Positions 8,417 to 17,737 of a DNA stretch of 64,000 nt are shown one piece after another. The DNA comes from Verrucomicrobiota bacterium (GTDB lineage: Bacteria > Verrucomicrobiota > Verrucomicrobiia > Limisphaerales > JAHDYP01), in the NCBI GenBank assembly GCA_023383055.1, contig JAHDYP010000004.1:15878-79877 (forward strand), in the 5' to 3' direction. The position numbers and the translations under genes are program-made. Below the pieces are notes generated by a model, which was given only the letters and a program-made list of their open reading frames with translations, searched no databases and was not told the origin of the DNA. Numbering within the stretch: position 1 is the stretch's first letter; each line of letters starts with the position of its first letter.

Positions 8417-9409
8417 ATGAAAAGAGCATCGAACCTTCGTCTGTTGGCAGGCGTGATCCTGTTGGGCCTGGCCTGGACCGGCTGGGCGGCCGACCGGAAA
8501 CTGGTAATCGTGGCGGGCAAACCGAGTCATCCGCCCCTGATGCACGAGTTCAATGCCGGCTGCATCCTGCTCCACAAACGTCTACAGGGTGTGCCGGGAC
8601 TCGAAGTCCGCTTGCACTTGAACGGATGGCCGGCTGACGCCAAGGCCTTTGATGGAGCCGACGCCGTGTTTCTTTACATGGACGGTGGCGGCGGGCACCC
8701 GGCGATCCAGCCGGAAAACCTCAAGTTGCTGGGCGACCTGGCCAAACGCGGCGTCGGCCTCGGCTGCGCGCATTTCGCGGTCGAAGTGCCGGCCGACCGT
8801 GGCGGCGCGGAATTCAAGGAGTGGATCGGCGGGCACTACGAACATCTGTATTCGTGCAACCCGATCTTCGACGCGGAATTCAAATCGTTTCCCGAACACC
8901 CCATCACCCGCGGGGTCCGCGCCTTTACGATCAAGGACGAGTGGTATTTCAACATGCGGTTCCGGCCGGACATGGCTCGAATCACCCCCATCCTGGTGAC
9001 CGTGCCGTCGGATGATGTCCGCGACGGTCCGTATGTCTATCCGCAGGGGCCCTATCCCCACATCGTGGCCGCCAAAGGCCGCGAGGAAATCATGATGTGG
9101 GCGGTCGAACGCGCCGATGGCGGGCGCGGCTTCGGCTTCACCGGCGGCCATTTCCACGTGAACTGGGCCCACGACGACTTCCGCAAGGTGGTCCTCAACT
9201 CCCTCCTCTGGCTGGCCAAGGTCGAGGTCCCCGACCACGGCTTCGATTCCGCCAAAGTCACCGACGAAGAACTGCTTGAAAACCTCGATCCCAAGGGCGG
9301 GCCGAAGCCGACCCTCAGATCGGCGGCCGACCGGGACGACACCCACGCGTGCTGCGAGCCGCTGGTCTTGCCGCGGGAAATGTTGGCCTGGCTCGGCATG
9401 CCGTATTGA
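8417..9409 (+). CDS. Secreted ThuA-like domain protein (copy 2)
   Basis: 330 residues, a clear paralogue of the gene just upstream (40-base gap): shared blocks are NGWPAD, MDGGGGHPAI, EWIGGHYEH, KDEWYFNMRF and GRGFGFTGGHFHVNW. Signal peptide: KRASNLRLLAGVILLGLAW, cleavage near GWAA. It carries an extra C-terminal tail of about 45 residues with a Cys-Cys pair (HACCEP) and the ending PREMLAWLGMPY that copy 1 lacks. The tandem pair probably arose by duplication and may act as a heteromer or on different substrates. The FG-GAP protein gene starts 45 bases downstream. Confidence 0.85.
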   Translation: MKRASNLRLLAGVILLGLAWTGWAADRKLVIVAGKPSHPPLMHEFNAGCILLHKRLQGVPGLEVRLHLNGWPADAKAFDGADAVFLYMDGGGGHPAIQPENLKLLGDLAKRGVGLGCAHFAVEVPADRGGAEFKEWIGGHYEHLYSCNPIFDAEFKSFPEHPITRGVRAFTIKDEWYFNMRFRPDMARITPILVTVPSDDVRDGPYVYPQGPYPHIVAAKGREEIMMWAVERADGGRGFGFTGGHFHVNWAHDDFRKVVLNSLLWLAKVEVPDHGFDSAKVTDEELLENLDPKGGPKPTLRSAADRDDTHACCEPLVLPREMLAWLGMPY

Positions 9410-9454
9410 CCTCAACCTCCGGGGCGCGGCCGGATCGAAAATGAACAGCGCCTC

Positions 9455-10729
9455 ATGAACTCTGACCGAGCCCGTCCGTCACCACTCAAGTCGTGGCGTG
9501 CGCTCATGGGCCTGTCGATCGCCCTGGTGCTCCTGCCGGAGCTCGGCACGCTCGAAGCCCAGCGCATCCAGTGGACGCTGAAATCAAGCCGCCGCGGCGA
9601 CTTGCCGCCACCCGGCGAATCAACCCAGCAGACCGCCGCCATCGTCGGCGATTTCAATGGCGATGGCCTCATCGATTTCGTGATCGGTTGCCGGCAGACG
9701 GCGCCCGCCCTGATCTGGTACCGGCGCAAGGCCGACGGCTGGGATCGGATCGTGATCGAACCCGAATACCTGACCATCGAGGCGGGCGGCGCGGTCGCGG
9801 ACATCGACGGCGACGGTGACCTCGACCTGGTGGCCGGCGGCGATTACCAGAGCAACCAGCTCTGGTGGTGGGAGAATCCCTCGCCGCAGTTCGATCCCAA
9901 CGTTCCCTGGAAGCGGCGCACGATCAAAAAAGACGGCAAAACCCAGCATCACGACCAGGTGTTCGGCGATTTCCTCGGCCGGGGCAAACCCCAGCTCGCC
10001 TTCTGGAATCAACAGGCCAAAACCATCTTCCTCGCCGAAATCCCGCCCAACCCGCGCGAACTCGACGCCTGGCCGCTCATCCCGGTTTATTCGGGTGAAG
10101 CCGGCGAAGGCAGCCGGGACACGTTCAAATACCCCGAGGGCATGTCCGCCTGCGACATCGACGCCGACGGCCAGGTCGATCTCCTCGCCGGCAATACCTG
10201 GTTCAAGCACCTCGGCGATGGCAAATTCAAACCGACGCGCATCGCCGAAATCGGCGGGCTCATCCAAGCCGCCCATTTCAAGCCCGGCAAATATCCCCAG
10301 ATCGTCATCGCCCCGGGCGACGGCACCGGCCCGCTCCGCTTCTACGAATGCCAGGGCGATCCCACCAACCCCGACGACTGGAAAGGCCGGGATCTGCTCG
10401 ACCGTCCCGTGGTTCACGGACATTCACTCCAGGTGGGCGACATCAACGGCGACCAACGCCTCGACCTCTTCGTCGCTGAAATGGCCCAATGGTCCGGCAG
10501 GAACCACCCGCCAGACAATCCCGATGCCCGCGCGTGGATCCTCTTCGGGCTCGGCAACGGTCAATTCCTGAAAACCGTCTTCCTCCAGCGCGAAGGCTGG
10601 CATGAAGCCCGACTGGTCGACCTGGACGGCGACGGGGATCTCGATCTCTTGAACAAGCCGTACACGTGGGATACCCCGCGCATCGACATCTGGCTCCAAA
10701 ACGGCACCGGCCCGCTCAAGGGTCGATAG
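9455..10729 (+). CDS. Secreted FG-GAP/VCBS repeat protein
   Basis: 424-residue exported protein with a signal peptide (ALMGLSIALVLLPELGTLEAQ). Repeated calcium-loop motifs of the FG-GAP/integrin-alpha type are plain: DFNGDGLIDF, DIDGDGDLDL, DIDADGQVDL, DINGDQRLDL and DLDGDGDLDL, spaced as in a seven-bladed beta-propeller. No catalytic domain is visible. Such propellers in Verrucomicrobiota and Planctomycetota are probably adhesion or carbohydrate-contact modules. It follows the two ThuA genes in the same direction and probably shares their transcript, which ends at the hairpin at 10735. Confidence 0.85.
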   Translation: MNSDRARPSPLKSWRALMGLSIALVLLPELGTLEAQRIQWTLKSSRRGDLPPPGESTQQTAAIVGDFNGDGLIDFVIGCRQTAPALIWYRRKADGWDRIVIEPEYLTIEAGGAVADIDGDGDLDLVAGGDYQSNQLWWWENPSPQFDPNVPWKRRTIKKDGKTQHHDQVFGDFLGRGKPQLAFWNQQAKTIFLAEIPPNPRELDAWPLIPVYSGEAGEGSRDTFKYPEGMSACDIDADGQVDLLAGNTWFKHLGDGKFKPTRIAEIGGLIQAAHFKPGKYPQIVIAPGDGTGPLRFYECQGDPTNPDDWKGRDLLDRPVVHGHSLQVGDINGDQRLDLFVAEMAQWSGRNHPPDNPDARAWILFGLGNGQFLKTVFLQREGWHEARLVDLDGDGDLDLLNKPYTWDTPRIDIWLQNGTGPLKGR

Positions 10730-10734
10730 CTTCA

Positions 10735-10771
10735 CCACGATATAACCCGCACATCACTTGTGCGGTCGTGG
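10735..10771. terminator. Bidirectional hairpin between convergent genes
   Basis: CCGCACA pairs with TGTGCGG around a 5-nt loop (10747-10765), and an outer CCACGA/TCGTGG pair (10735-10740 with 10766-10771) extends the stem past a 6-nt bulge. It fills the whole 42-bp gap between the stop of the FG-GAP gene and the stop of the convergent gene, the expected place for a shared terminator. There is no long T-run. Confidence 0.6.
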
Positions 10772-11257
10772 TCATAGCTGCGCCAGGATCACCACGTAAT
10801 TCTTCCCGTAATGCCGGGCGCACTTGGGACAAGTCGTGTAATACATCAGCAGTTTCCGGATCTTCTGCCCCCGGCCTTCCATCCACTCGGCCATTTGCCG
10901 GCACCAATTGCCCGTCTCCTTGAACGGGCCCTCGAAGACTTTGGAAACGTAGCGGCCGCTCAGCCGGGCCATTTCCGCGCCGGCCACCTCCTTCGCCACC
11001 TCGATATACAAATCCATGTTCCACCTCGAGATATGGTCCGACAGCATGATCGGCGGCGCCGGCGGGAAGGCGTCGGCCACACCCATCTGCTCCATGAGAC
11101 GCGTCACCACGCGCCCGAAACCCAGCGGCATATACCAAAGGCAACGCACCCGGCCTCTGACGAAGAGCTTCTCTTCCCATTGGAATTCGCGTCCATCCCA
11201 GGGCGCGGGCTCGAATCGAGAACAACAACCGGTCTCTGAAGGATAGGGATTGTTCAT
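10772..11257 (-). CDS. Conserved protein of unknown function with C-terminal CxxC
   Basis: 161 residues, cytosolic by appearance (no signal or membrane segment). It begins MNNPYPSETGCCSRF, has a conserved-looking FVRGRVRCLWYMPLGFG stretch, and ends with a CPKCARHYGKNYVVILAQ block. I recognise this as a widespread small family in bacteria sometimes labelled 'hydrolase' in databases, with no assigned reaction that I know of. The CPKC pair could bind metal or be redox-active together with the N-terminal Cys-Cys. It stands alone, divergent from the cytochrome gene and convergent with the FG-GAP gene. Confidence 0.7.
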   Translation of the reverse strand: MNNPYPSETGCCSRFEPAPWDGREFQWEEKLFVRGRVRCLWYMPLGFGRVVTRLMEQMGVADAFPPAPPIMLSDHISRWNMDLYIEVAKEVAGAEMARLSGRYVSKVFEGPFKETGNWCRQMAEWMEGRGQKIRKLLMYYTTCPKCARHYGKNYVVILAQL

Positions 11258-11354
11258 GGAAACGTGGAATTCAACGGCAGCCTACTCCGGATTCACCCCC
11301 CGTAAAGGCCGGAGTTTACGGCCCGCCCCCCCTTCAGGCATAGTCCCCTGCGTC

Positions 11355-13844
11355 ATGCGCTCGTCTCTCCTCGGGATCGTCGCCGCCGCCTGGCTCGGCA
11401 CGTCGCACGCCGATGCCCCGCCGCCCAACGCCCCCGCCAACCCGCCACCCGCCACCGGGTCCCTGGCGCGCAATTTCACCGTCTTGCCCGGATTCCAAAT
11501 CGACGGGGTTTACCGCGTGCCAAGCGAGCAGGGTTCCTGGGTGTCGATGACCCTGGACCCCAAAGGGCGCATCATCACGTCGGATCAATTTGGGAAACTG
11601 TATCGCGTCAGCTTGTCGCCGACCCATGCGCCACCGAAGGTAGAGGCCCTCGACCTCGAGGTGGGCAGCGCGCAGGGCTTGCTTTACGCCTTCGACAGCC
11701 TCTACGTGGTGGTGAATCGGAAGCGCGAAGGACCGGACCAACCGGGCTCCGGCTTGTATCGGGCCCGTGCCGTTCAGGGCGGCGACCAGTTCGAACCCGC
11801 GCGACTGCTGCGCGAATTCGACGGCGACGGCGAACACGGTCCCCATGCGGTGGTCGCCGGCCCGGACGGGCGCTCGCTGTTCGTGCTCGGGGGTAATGCG
11901 TCGCCATTGCCGAACCCGGAACGATCGCTGGTCCCGCGGCGTTGGGGCGAGGACGGTCTGTTGCCGCGGTTGGGACAGACGGACGGTTTGTTTCAACCGA
12001 ACCGCCCCGGGGGTTGGATTGTCCGGACGGATCCCGAGGGACATCTGTTCGAATTGGTGGCCATCGGACTCCGGAACCCCTATGACCTGGCCTTCAACGC
12101 CGCCGCCGAATTGTTCACGTTCGACTCGGACATGGAATGGGACATGGGTACCCCCTGGTATCGGCCCACCCGCGTGCTGCACGTCACCAGCGGCGTCGAT
12201 TTCGGCTGGCGCACCGGCAGCCACAAATGGCCCGACTACTACCCCGACAGCCTGCCACCGGTGGTGGATGTCGGACCGAGCTCGCCCACCGGCATGGTCT
12301 TTGGCTACGGGTCGCGCTTCCCGGCCCAATTCCAGACGGCGCTGTTCCTGGCGGACTGGAGCTATGGAAAAATCTACGCGCTTCAGCTCGAGCCTCACGG
12401 CTCGACTTACGGCGGGCAGTTCGTGCAATTCCTCGCCGGCACTCCCATGGCCATCACGGACCTGCTGATCCATCCGGGCGACGGCGCGCTCTACTTCATC
12501 GTGGGCGGCCGTGGCACCTCTTCCGCCCTCTACCGCGTCCGTTACCGCGGGCCGGAAAACACGCAGCCCGTTCCGCTCACAACCACGGCGGGCAGCGGAT
12601 CGCGGGCGGAACGGCATCGCCTCGAGTCCTACCATGGTCGCGTGGACCCGGAAGCGATCGTGGTGGCATGGCCCTATCTCGATCATCGCGATCCCGCCCT
12701 GCGCGCGGCGGCACGCATTGCGATCGAACACCAGCCCACCGCCAGCTGGCAGGAACGGGCACTGTCCGACCCACAACCGCGCGGACGAACCGCCGCTTTG
12801 ATCGCGCTGGCCCGCTGCGGCGAACCCGCCTTGCAGCCACAAATCGTTCGGTCGCTGACTCAGATCGCGTGGGACAGCTTGAGCGCGCCCGAGCAAGTGG
12901 ACTTGCTCCGGGCGTTTGCCCTGACCTTCATCCGCATGGGCCCGCCGCTCACCGCCACGCGGGAGTTGGCCCTCAGTTATCTCGATCCCCGCTATCCCGC
13001 CGGCACGTTCGAGGTGAATCGCGAACTGTGCCCCCTCCTGATCCACCTCGGAGCTCCAGGCGTGGTGGGCCGAACCCTGGTCCTGGTGGATGGTTCCCTG
13101 GTGCAGGAAGAGCAACTCCACTACGCCCTCTGCCTGCGAACGGCCGGCCCGGCCCTGTGGTCGGTCGACGAGAGTAAAATGTTCTTCGGCTGGTTGAACC
13201 GTACCGCCGCCAGCCGCGGCGGCGTGACTTTCCCCGAGTATCTCCGCCAGATCCGGCTCGACACCGTCAACCGTTTGAGCCCGACCAGCCTTGCGGCCCT
13301 GGGCGATTCGATTATCGAACCGGCCCCCACCGATCCCTACGCGGAGCTGAAATCACGGCCGTTCGTAAGGGCATGGACGGTCAACGGCCTGCTGCCCGCC
13401 CTGGAACATTTGAAGACCACCCCGAACCTGGAGATCGGCCGGCAGATCTTCGCTGAGGCGATGTGCAGCCGCTGTCACCGCGTCAACCGCAGCGGCGGTA
13501 TTACCGGGCCGGATCTGACGGGCGTAACCCGACGGTTCGACCTCCAGGCCTTGCTCGAAGCCGTCCTCGAACCGAGCCGAGTCGTGTCAGATCAGTACAG
13601 CACCGTCGAAATCATCACCCGGGACGGCGACACCATCATCGGTCGCATCGCGGATTTGAACGACGATTACATCCAGGTGCTGACCGACCTGATCAACCCG
13701 GCCGCGTTCCGCCGCATCCCCCACCCGGAGATCGCGGACATCGTTCCTTCGCGGTTGTCGATGATGCCTACCGGATTGCTCGACCATTTCACCGAAACCG
13801 AAATCCGCGATCTCATCGCATACCTCGAATCCGCCGGACGTTGA
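11355..13844 (+). CDS. PVC-type beta-propeller/HEAT protein with C-terminal cytochrome c
   Basis: 829-residue secreted protein. I chose the ATG at 11355, which starts a signal peptide (MRSSLLGIVAAAWLGTSHA); the open frame reaches back to 11250 through the divergent gene's promoter. The N-terminal half is a glucose-dehydrogenase/membrane-bound-dehydrogenase-type propeller (LPGFQIDGVYRVP, GLRNPYDLAFN, DFGWRTGSHKWPDYYPDSL). The middle resembles HEAT-like helices. The C-terminus is a cytochrome c module with heme site CSRCH near residues 704-708 and the family block ITGPDLTGVTRRF. This build is typical of Planctomycetota and Verrucomicrobiota and suggests periplasmic oxidation of a sugar or alcohol with electrons passed to heme. 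The substrate is unknown. Confidence 0.85.
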   Translation: MRSSLLGIVAAAWLGTSHADAPPPNAPANPPPATGSLARNFTVLPGFQIDGVYRVPSEQGSWVSMTLDPKGRIITSDQFGKLYRVSLSPTHAPPKVEALDLEVGSAQGLLYAFDSLYVVVNRKREGPDQPGSGLYRARAVQGGDQFEPARLLREFDGDGEHGPHAVVAGPDGRSLFVLGGNASPLPNPERSLVPRRWGEDGLLPRLGQTDGLFQPNRPGGWIVRTDPEGHLFELVAIGLRNPYDLAFNAAAELFTFDSDMEWDMGTPWYRPTRVLHVTSGVDFGWRTGSHKWPDYYPDSLPPVVDVGPSSPTGMVFGYGSRFPAQFQTALFLADWSYGKIYALQLEPHGSTYGGQFVQFLAGTPMAITDLLIHPGDGALYFIVGGRGTSSALYRVRYRGPENTQPVPLTTTAGSGSRAERHRLESYHGRVDPEAIVVAWPYLDHRDPALRAAARIAIEHQPTASWQERALSDPQPRGRTAALIALARCGEPALQPQIVRSLTQIAWDSLSAPEQVDLLRAFALTFIRMGPPLTATRELALSYLDPRYPAGTFEVNRELCPLLIHLGAPGVVGRTLVLVDGSLVQEEQLHYALCLRTAGPALWSVDESKMFFGWLNRTAASRGGVTFPEYLRQIRLDTVNRLSPTSLAALGDSIIEPAPTDPYAELKSRPFVRAWTVNGLLPALEHLKTTPNLEIGRQIFAEAMCSRCHRVNRSGGITGPDLTGVTRRFDLQALLEAVLEPSRVVSDQYSTVEIITRDGDTIIGRIADLNDDYIQVLTDLINPAAFRRIPHPEIADIVPSRLSMMPTGLLDHFTETEIRDLIAYLESAGR

Positions 13845-13999
13845 ACCGCATTGCGCCCCGGCTGAAGTACCCATCCACCCAGGCGCAAGCTGGTAGGGAT
13901 GCGCTCCCGTCTTCGCCGCGCTTCGCCGAGGCAAGCCCGCGCGTTCCCTGGAACCTCATTCCCAATCCCCTTGTCAAATCCCTCCGCAGAACGTCTTCC

Positions 14000-15205
14000 T
14001 CAACGTATGCCACGGGCCCGATAGAGATGCACCGCGTAGGGTTCAAAGACATCGGAAAACTGGCCGTTCCGCACCGGAATCGAGCGTGATTCATCCAGCA
14101 CCTCCGCCACCGCCGCGCCGGAGATTCCCGGCAACCGGAACGTGACCTCCGCCCGCTCCGGGCGCATCGCGACCGCAAACAGCCAGGTCGCCTCGCCCTG
14201 CCGCTTTACCATGCACGCCACCGGGACCTCCGCCGGCACCACGTTCACAGTCACCGCGTCGGTCAGGCTCGGGCTGTTCAAGACCGGGGCGAGCTGTTGA
14301 ATCTGCCGGTTGATGCGGGTGACCGCTTCGAGCATCTCGGGATCGTCGAGGAGCGCGGCCTCCCGGAACGTCGGCTGAAACTGGTGAACGAAATAAATGA
14401 GACCCTGGGAGCCGTGGATCAAGGACATCCAGACCTCCGTGCGCACCTGGTCGGGAGTCGGCTTGACCTCGGTATTGCTGATGCGCGTGCACTCGATGCA
14501 ATTCCAGACAAGCTGATCCGGCCCGGCCCAGCCCCGCAGTCGTTCCACCCCCCGAGCCACAAACTCGAGCTTCCCCGCCACCTCCGGATGCGGATGCACC
14601 GCCGGGTAAATGTCGAACGATAAAATGTCCGCTCCCCGCACATACTCGGGATAATCCTCGGGATGATTGCGCCGCACGCCGCGTCCGATCCAGTTATCCC
14701 ACGCCACCCCCTGGCCCAGGTTGAGCAGGATCGGCCGCGTGGGATCCGCGGCGCGCAGCTTGTGGTAGTCGGCGACAATGGTGGCCGGGGCGATGGGCGG
14801 TCCATACCCGCGGCCTTCGCCCAGTGACTGCGCATTGTCCGGTTCGTCGTCGTGCATCCAGCCGACGATCGTCGGATGGTTGGTGTGCGCCAGGCCAGTG
14901 GCGTTCTGGTGGCAGATGACGGACATGCCCGCCTGGCGCAGCGTTTCGAGCTGGCTCGCGGTCGGGCCGCGCCAGAGGCCGACATAGAGATTGATGCCAG
15001 CCGCCTTGAACCGCTCCGCGTTATCCGGATTCTGGAGCCAGACAGCGATGGGAAAGAAGTCGGGGTCGGCGGACGGCCCGTGCGTCCAACGACCGTACGA
15101 ACCGGCCGCCTGCGCGACGATCGCGCTCAGGCACAGCAGCATGACGTTCAACGCCGGACGATTACGTGGGATCGAAGCACTGAGGATCATGCCTGCATTT
15201 CGCAT
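14000..15205 (-). CDS. Secreted TIM-barrel glycoside-hydrolase-like protein
   Basis: 401 residues with a long signal peptide (hydrophobic ALNVMLLCLSAIVAQAA after a basic start). The body reads as a beta/alpha barrel: FFPIAVWLQNPDNAERFKAAG, INLYVGLW, then GWMHDDEPDN with acidic residues at a barrel-strand end, DILSFDIYPAV, and VWNCIECT. The GW-x-DDEPDN and WNCIE segments look like the acid/base and nucleophile regions of clan-A glycosidases, but I cannot assign a CAZy family. A small beta domain ends the protein. It is isolated on the minus strand, convergent with the cytochrome gene. The 155-bp gap downstream holds no gene. Confidence 0.6.
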   Translation of the reverse strand: MRNAGMILSASIPRNRPALNVMLLCLSAIVAQAAGSYGRWTHGPSADPDFFPIAVWLQNPDNAERFKAAGINLYVGLWRGPTASQLETLRQAGMSVICHQNATGLAHTNHPTIVGWMHDDEPDNAQSLGEGRGYGPPIAPATIVADYHKLRAADPTRPILLNLGQGVAWDNWIGRGVRRNHPEDYPEYVRGADILSFDIYPAVHPHPEVAGKLEFVARGVERLRGWAGPDQLVWNCIECTRISNTEVKPTPDQVRTEVWMSLIHGSQGLIYFVHQFQPTFREAALLDDPEMLEAVTRINRQIQQLAPVLNSPSLTDAVTVNVVPAEVPVACMVKRQGEATWLFAVAMRPERAEVTFRLPGISGAAVAEVLDESRSIPVRNGQFSDVFEPYAVHLYRARGIR

Positions 15206-15441
15206 CGAGCCACCCCGCCGGTCAAGTCCGGGAGTCGGACAGTCAGACGTTCAACCCGCCCTTTCCTTGCGGCCTTGTGGTAACTCGGCCCTCCATATGA
15301 AGCGTCTGGAGGGACGAGCTTCTGCGAGCCCGTCGTAGTATGGGTGAATGCTAACCGACAAACGGTCCGGTCCCGGACGGCTTGACTCCAGGCAGGCTTC
15401 CTCTGACCCTTGCGCAGGGCCGCTTACGGCCGGATTAACCT

Positions 15442-17676
15442 GTGAACCCAATCGCCCGCGTCACCCTCGAAATCGCGCTTCGCAAGGAGTTCGATTATCT
15501 CGTGCCGACCGAACTGGCCGGCCGGATCGAGGTGGGCACCCGGGTCCGGGTGCCGTTTGGCGCGCGGCAGGTGCTGGGGACGGTGACGGCGCTGGTCGAG
15601 AGTTCGCCGCACGCCAACCTGAAATCGATTGTGAAGCTCATCGGTCGGCCGGCGTTGATCACGCCCAACGTGCTGGCCCTGGCCCGGTGGATGGCGGGGT
15701 ACTACTGTTGCCCGGTCGAGGTGGCCCTGCGGAGTGTCCTGCCCGAGGCGGTCCGCAAGGAGGAAGCCGGCTGGCGCGAGCGATTATTCGCCCATGCGCT
15801 GCCGGTCCAGGGCGACTTGCCCAAACTGACCAAACGCCAACTCGAAGTGTGGAACCTCATCGAGGAATGGCGGGAACTGCCGCTGCAGGAGTTGCTGGTG
15901 CTGGCGGAAACCACGGCCGAAACCGTGCGTCGCCTCGAAGACAAAGGCCTGGTTCACGTCGGACCCCGCATCTCCGAACGGGATCCGTATGCGCGCGAGC
16001 TGATCCTGCCTTCGCAGGCGTTGCCACTGAACGCGGAGCAGGCGGTTGCCTTGGGCCGCATCACGACGGCGCTGGACGGGCAACTCGTTTCGCCGGCGCC
16101 GGCCGCCTTCCTGTTGCATGGCGTGACGGGCAGCGGCAAGACGGAGGTCTATCTCCAGGCCATCGCCCACACCCTGCGGCAAGGGAAAGGCGCCATCGTC
16201 CTGGTACCTGAAATCTCCCTGACCCCCCAGACCGTCGAGCGGTTCAAGGCCCGTTTCTGCTCCGGACCGCTCCAGACGCTGGTGGCGGTGTTGCACAGCC
16301 ACCTGTCCAGCGGCGAGCGCCACGATGAATGGCACAAGATCCGCCAGGGCCGGGCCCGCATCGTCGTCGGCGCCCGCTCCGCCGTGTTTGCGCCGGTCGA
16401 ACCCCTCGGGCTTATCGTCGTCGACGAGGAACACGAACATTCCTACAAACAGGAAGAGGCGCCGCGTTATCATGCCCGCGACCTCGCGGTCATCCGCGGC
16501 CGGTTCGAGCATGCCGTGGTCGTCCTCGGTTCGGCCACTCCCGCCCTCGAAAGCTATCACAACGCGCTCCACGGGAAATACACGCTGCTCGAACTCCCCC
16601 AACGCGCCGATGACAAGACGATGCCACTCGTCCGCGTGATCGACATGCGGCAGGAAGCGCGCAAGGACAAGGGCACCCCGATCCTTTCCCAAAAGCTAAG
16701 GGACGAGATCATGAACCGGCTCGAGCGCAAGGAACAGGTCATGTTGTTCCTGAACCGCCGCGGCTATGCCTCCTCCCTCCAATGCCCCGTCTGCGGTTAC
16801 GTCGCCCAATGCCCCAACTGCAGCGTCGCCCTCACCTACCACCGCGGCGACCAACGCTTGCTCTGTCATATCTGCGGCCATGCCACCCGCGCGCCGAATG
16901 AATGCCCGGACCCCAAATGCCGGAACCCGGCGATTCGCTATGCCGGCCTCGGCACGGAACGGGTCGAGGAGACTTTGACCAAGTTGTTCCCCCGCGCCCG
17001 CATCCGGCGCATGGACTCCGACACGCTCAAGCGCAAGGAGGATTACCGGCGGATCCTCGGCGACTTTCGCACCGGGCGGATCGACATCCTCCTGGGGACC
17101 CAGATGATCGCCAAAGGCCTCCACTTTCCCAATGTCACGCTGGTCGGAATCATCTATGCCGATCTGAGCCTGCACCAGCCGGATTTCCGCGCCGGCGAGC
17201 GGACGTTCCAATTGCTGACCCAGGTCGCGGGTCGCGCCGGGCGCGGGGACGTCGAAGGCGAGGTGGTCGTGCAGGCGTTCTCCCCTTTTCATCCCGCGAT
17301 TCAATACGCGCGCCGGCACGATTTCCTCGGCTTTTACGAACAGGAGATCGAGTTCCGCGAGCAGCTCAAGTACCCACCCAGCTCCCGCGTGGCCCTGCTG
17401 ACCCTGAAAGGGCGAAACGAAGACAAGGTGCGCTTCTCGGCCGAGCATCTCCGCAAGGAACTCGAACGTCGGCTGGCTGCCATCAAGGGCCTCGTGATCG
17501 CCGGCCCCGCCCCCGCGCCCTTGCTCCGGGCGGAGACCTTCTACCGTCACCAGATCATGCTGCGCGCCCGGCAGATGCCCCCGCTCAGCCGCGAACTAAC
17601 CCGGTTGCTCGAGGAACTGACGCTGCCCGAGGATGTGACCCTTACGGTGGATGTCGATCCCATGAACCTTGGTTGA
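15442..17676 (+). CDS. priA: Primosomal protein N', replication-restart helicase PriA
   Basis: 744-residue DEAH-type helicase that reloads the replisome at stalled forks. The N-terminal 3'-end-binding domain comes first (to about residue 110). Walker A GVTGSGKTEVY lies near residues 228-238 and the DEEH box (VVDEEHEHSYKQEEAPRYHARD) near 327. The zinc-binding insertion follows from about 447 (CPVCGYVAQCPNC, then CHICGH and CPDPKC), then helicase motifs V and VI (GTQMIAKGLHFPNVTLVG, VAGRAGRGDVEGEVVVQ). The start is GTG. Length and domain order match the family. The 236-bp stretch upstream (15206-15441) has no gene. The following pectate lyase frame opens within the priA end, but its likely start is later. 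Confidence 0.97.
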   Translation: MNPIARVTLEIALRKEFDYLVPTELAGRIEVGTRVRVPFGARQVLGTVTALVESSPHANLKSIVKLIGRPALITPNVLALARWMAGYYCCPVEVALRSVLPEAVRKEEAGWRERLFAHALPVQGDLPKLTKRQLEVWNLIEEWRELPLQELLVLAETTAETVRRLEDKGLVHVGPRISERDPYARELILPSQALPLNAEQAVALGRITTALDGQLVSPAPAAFLLHGVTGSGKTEVYLQAIAHTLRQGKGAIVLVPEISLTPQTVERFKARFCSGPLQTLVAVLHSHLSSGERHDEWHKIRQGRARIVVGARSAVFAPVEPLGLIVVDEEHEHSYKQEEAPRYHARDLAVIRGRFEHAVVVLGSATPALESYHNALHGKYTLLELPQRADDKTMPLVRVIDMRQEARKDKGTPILSQKLRDEIMNRLERKEQVMLFLNRRGYASSLQCPVCGYVAQCPNCSVALTYHRGDQRLLCHICGHATRAPNECPDPKCRNPAIRYAGLGTERVEETLTKLFPRARIRRMDSDTLKRKEDYRRILGDFRTGRIDILLGTQMIAKGLHFPNVTLVGIIYADLSLHQPDFRAGERTFQLLTQVAGRAGRGDVEGEVVVQAFSPFHPAIQYARRHDFLGFYEQEIEFREQLKYPPSSRVALLTLKGRNEDKVRFSAEHLRKELERRLAAIKGLVIAGPAPAPLLRAETFYRHQIMLRARQMPPLSRELTRLLEELTLPEDVTLTVDVDPMNLG

Positions 17677-17737
17677 GCGAGCTCACCACCCAGATGCCGA
17701 CTCGACTTCGGCAACGGCAATTGGTATCGCTGGTTCC

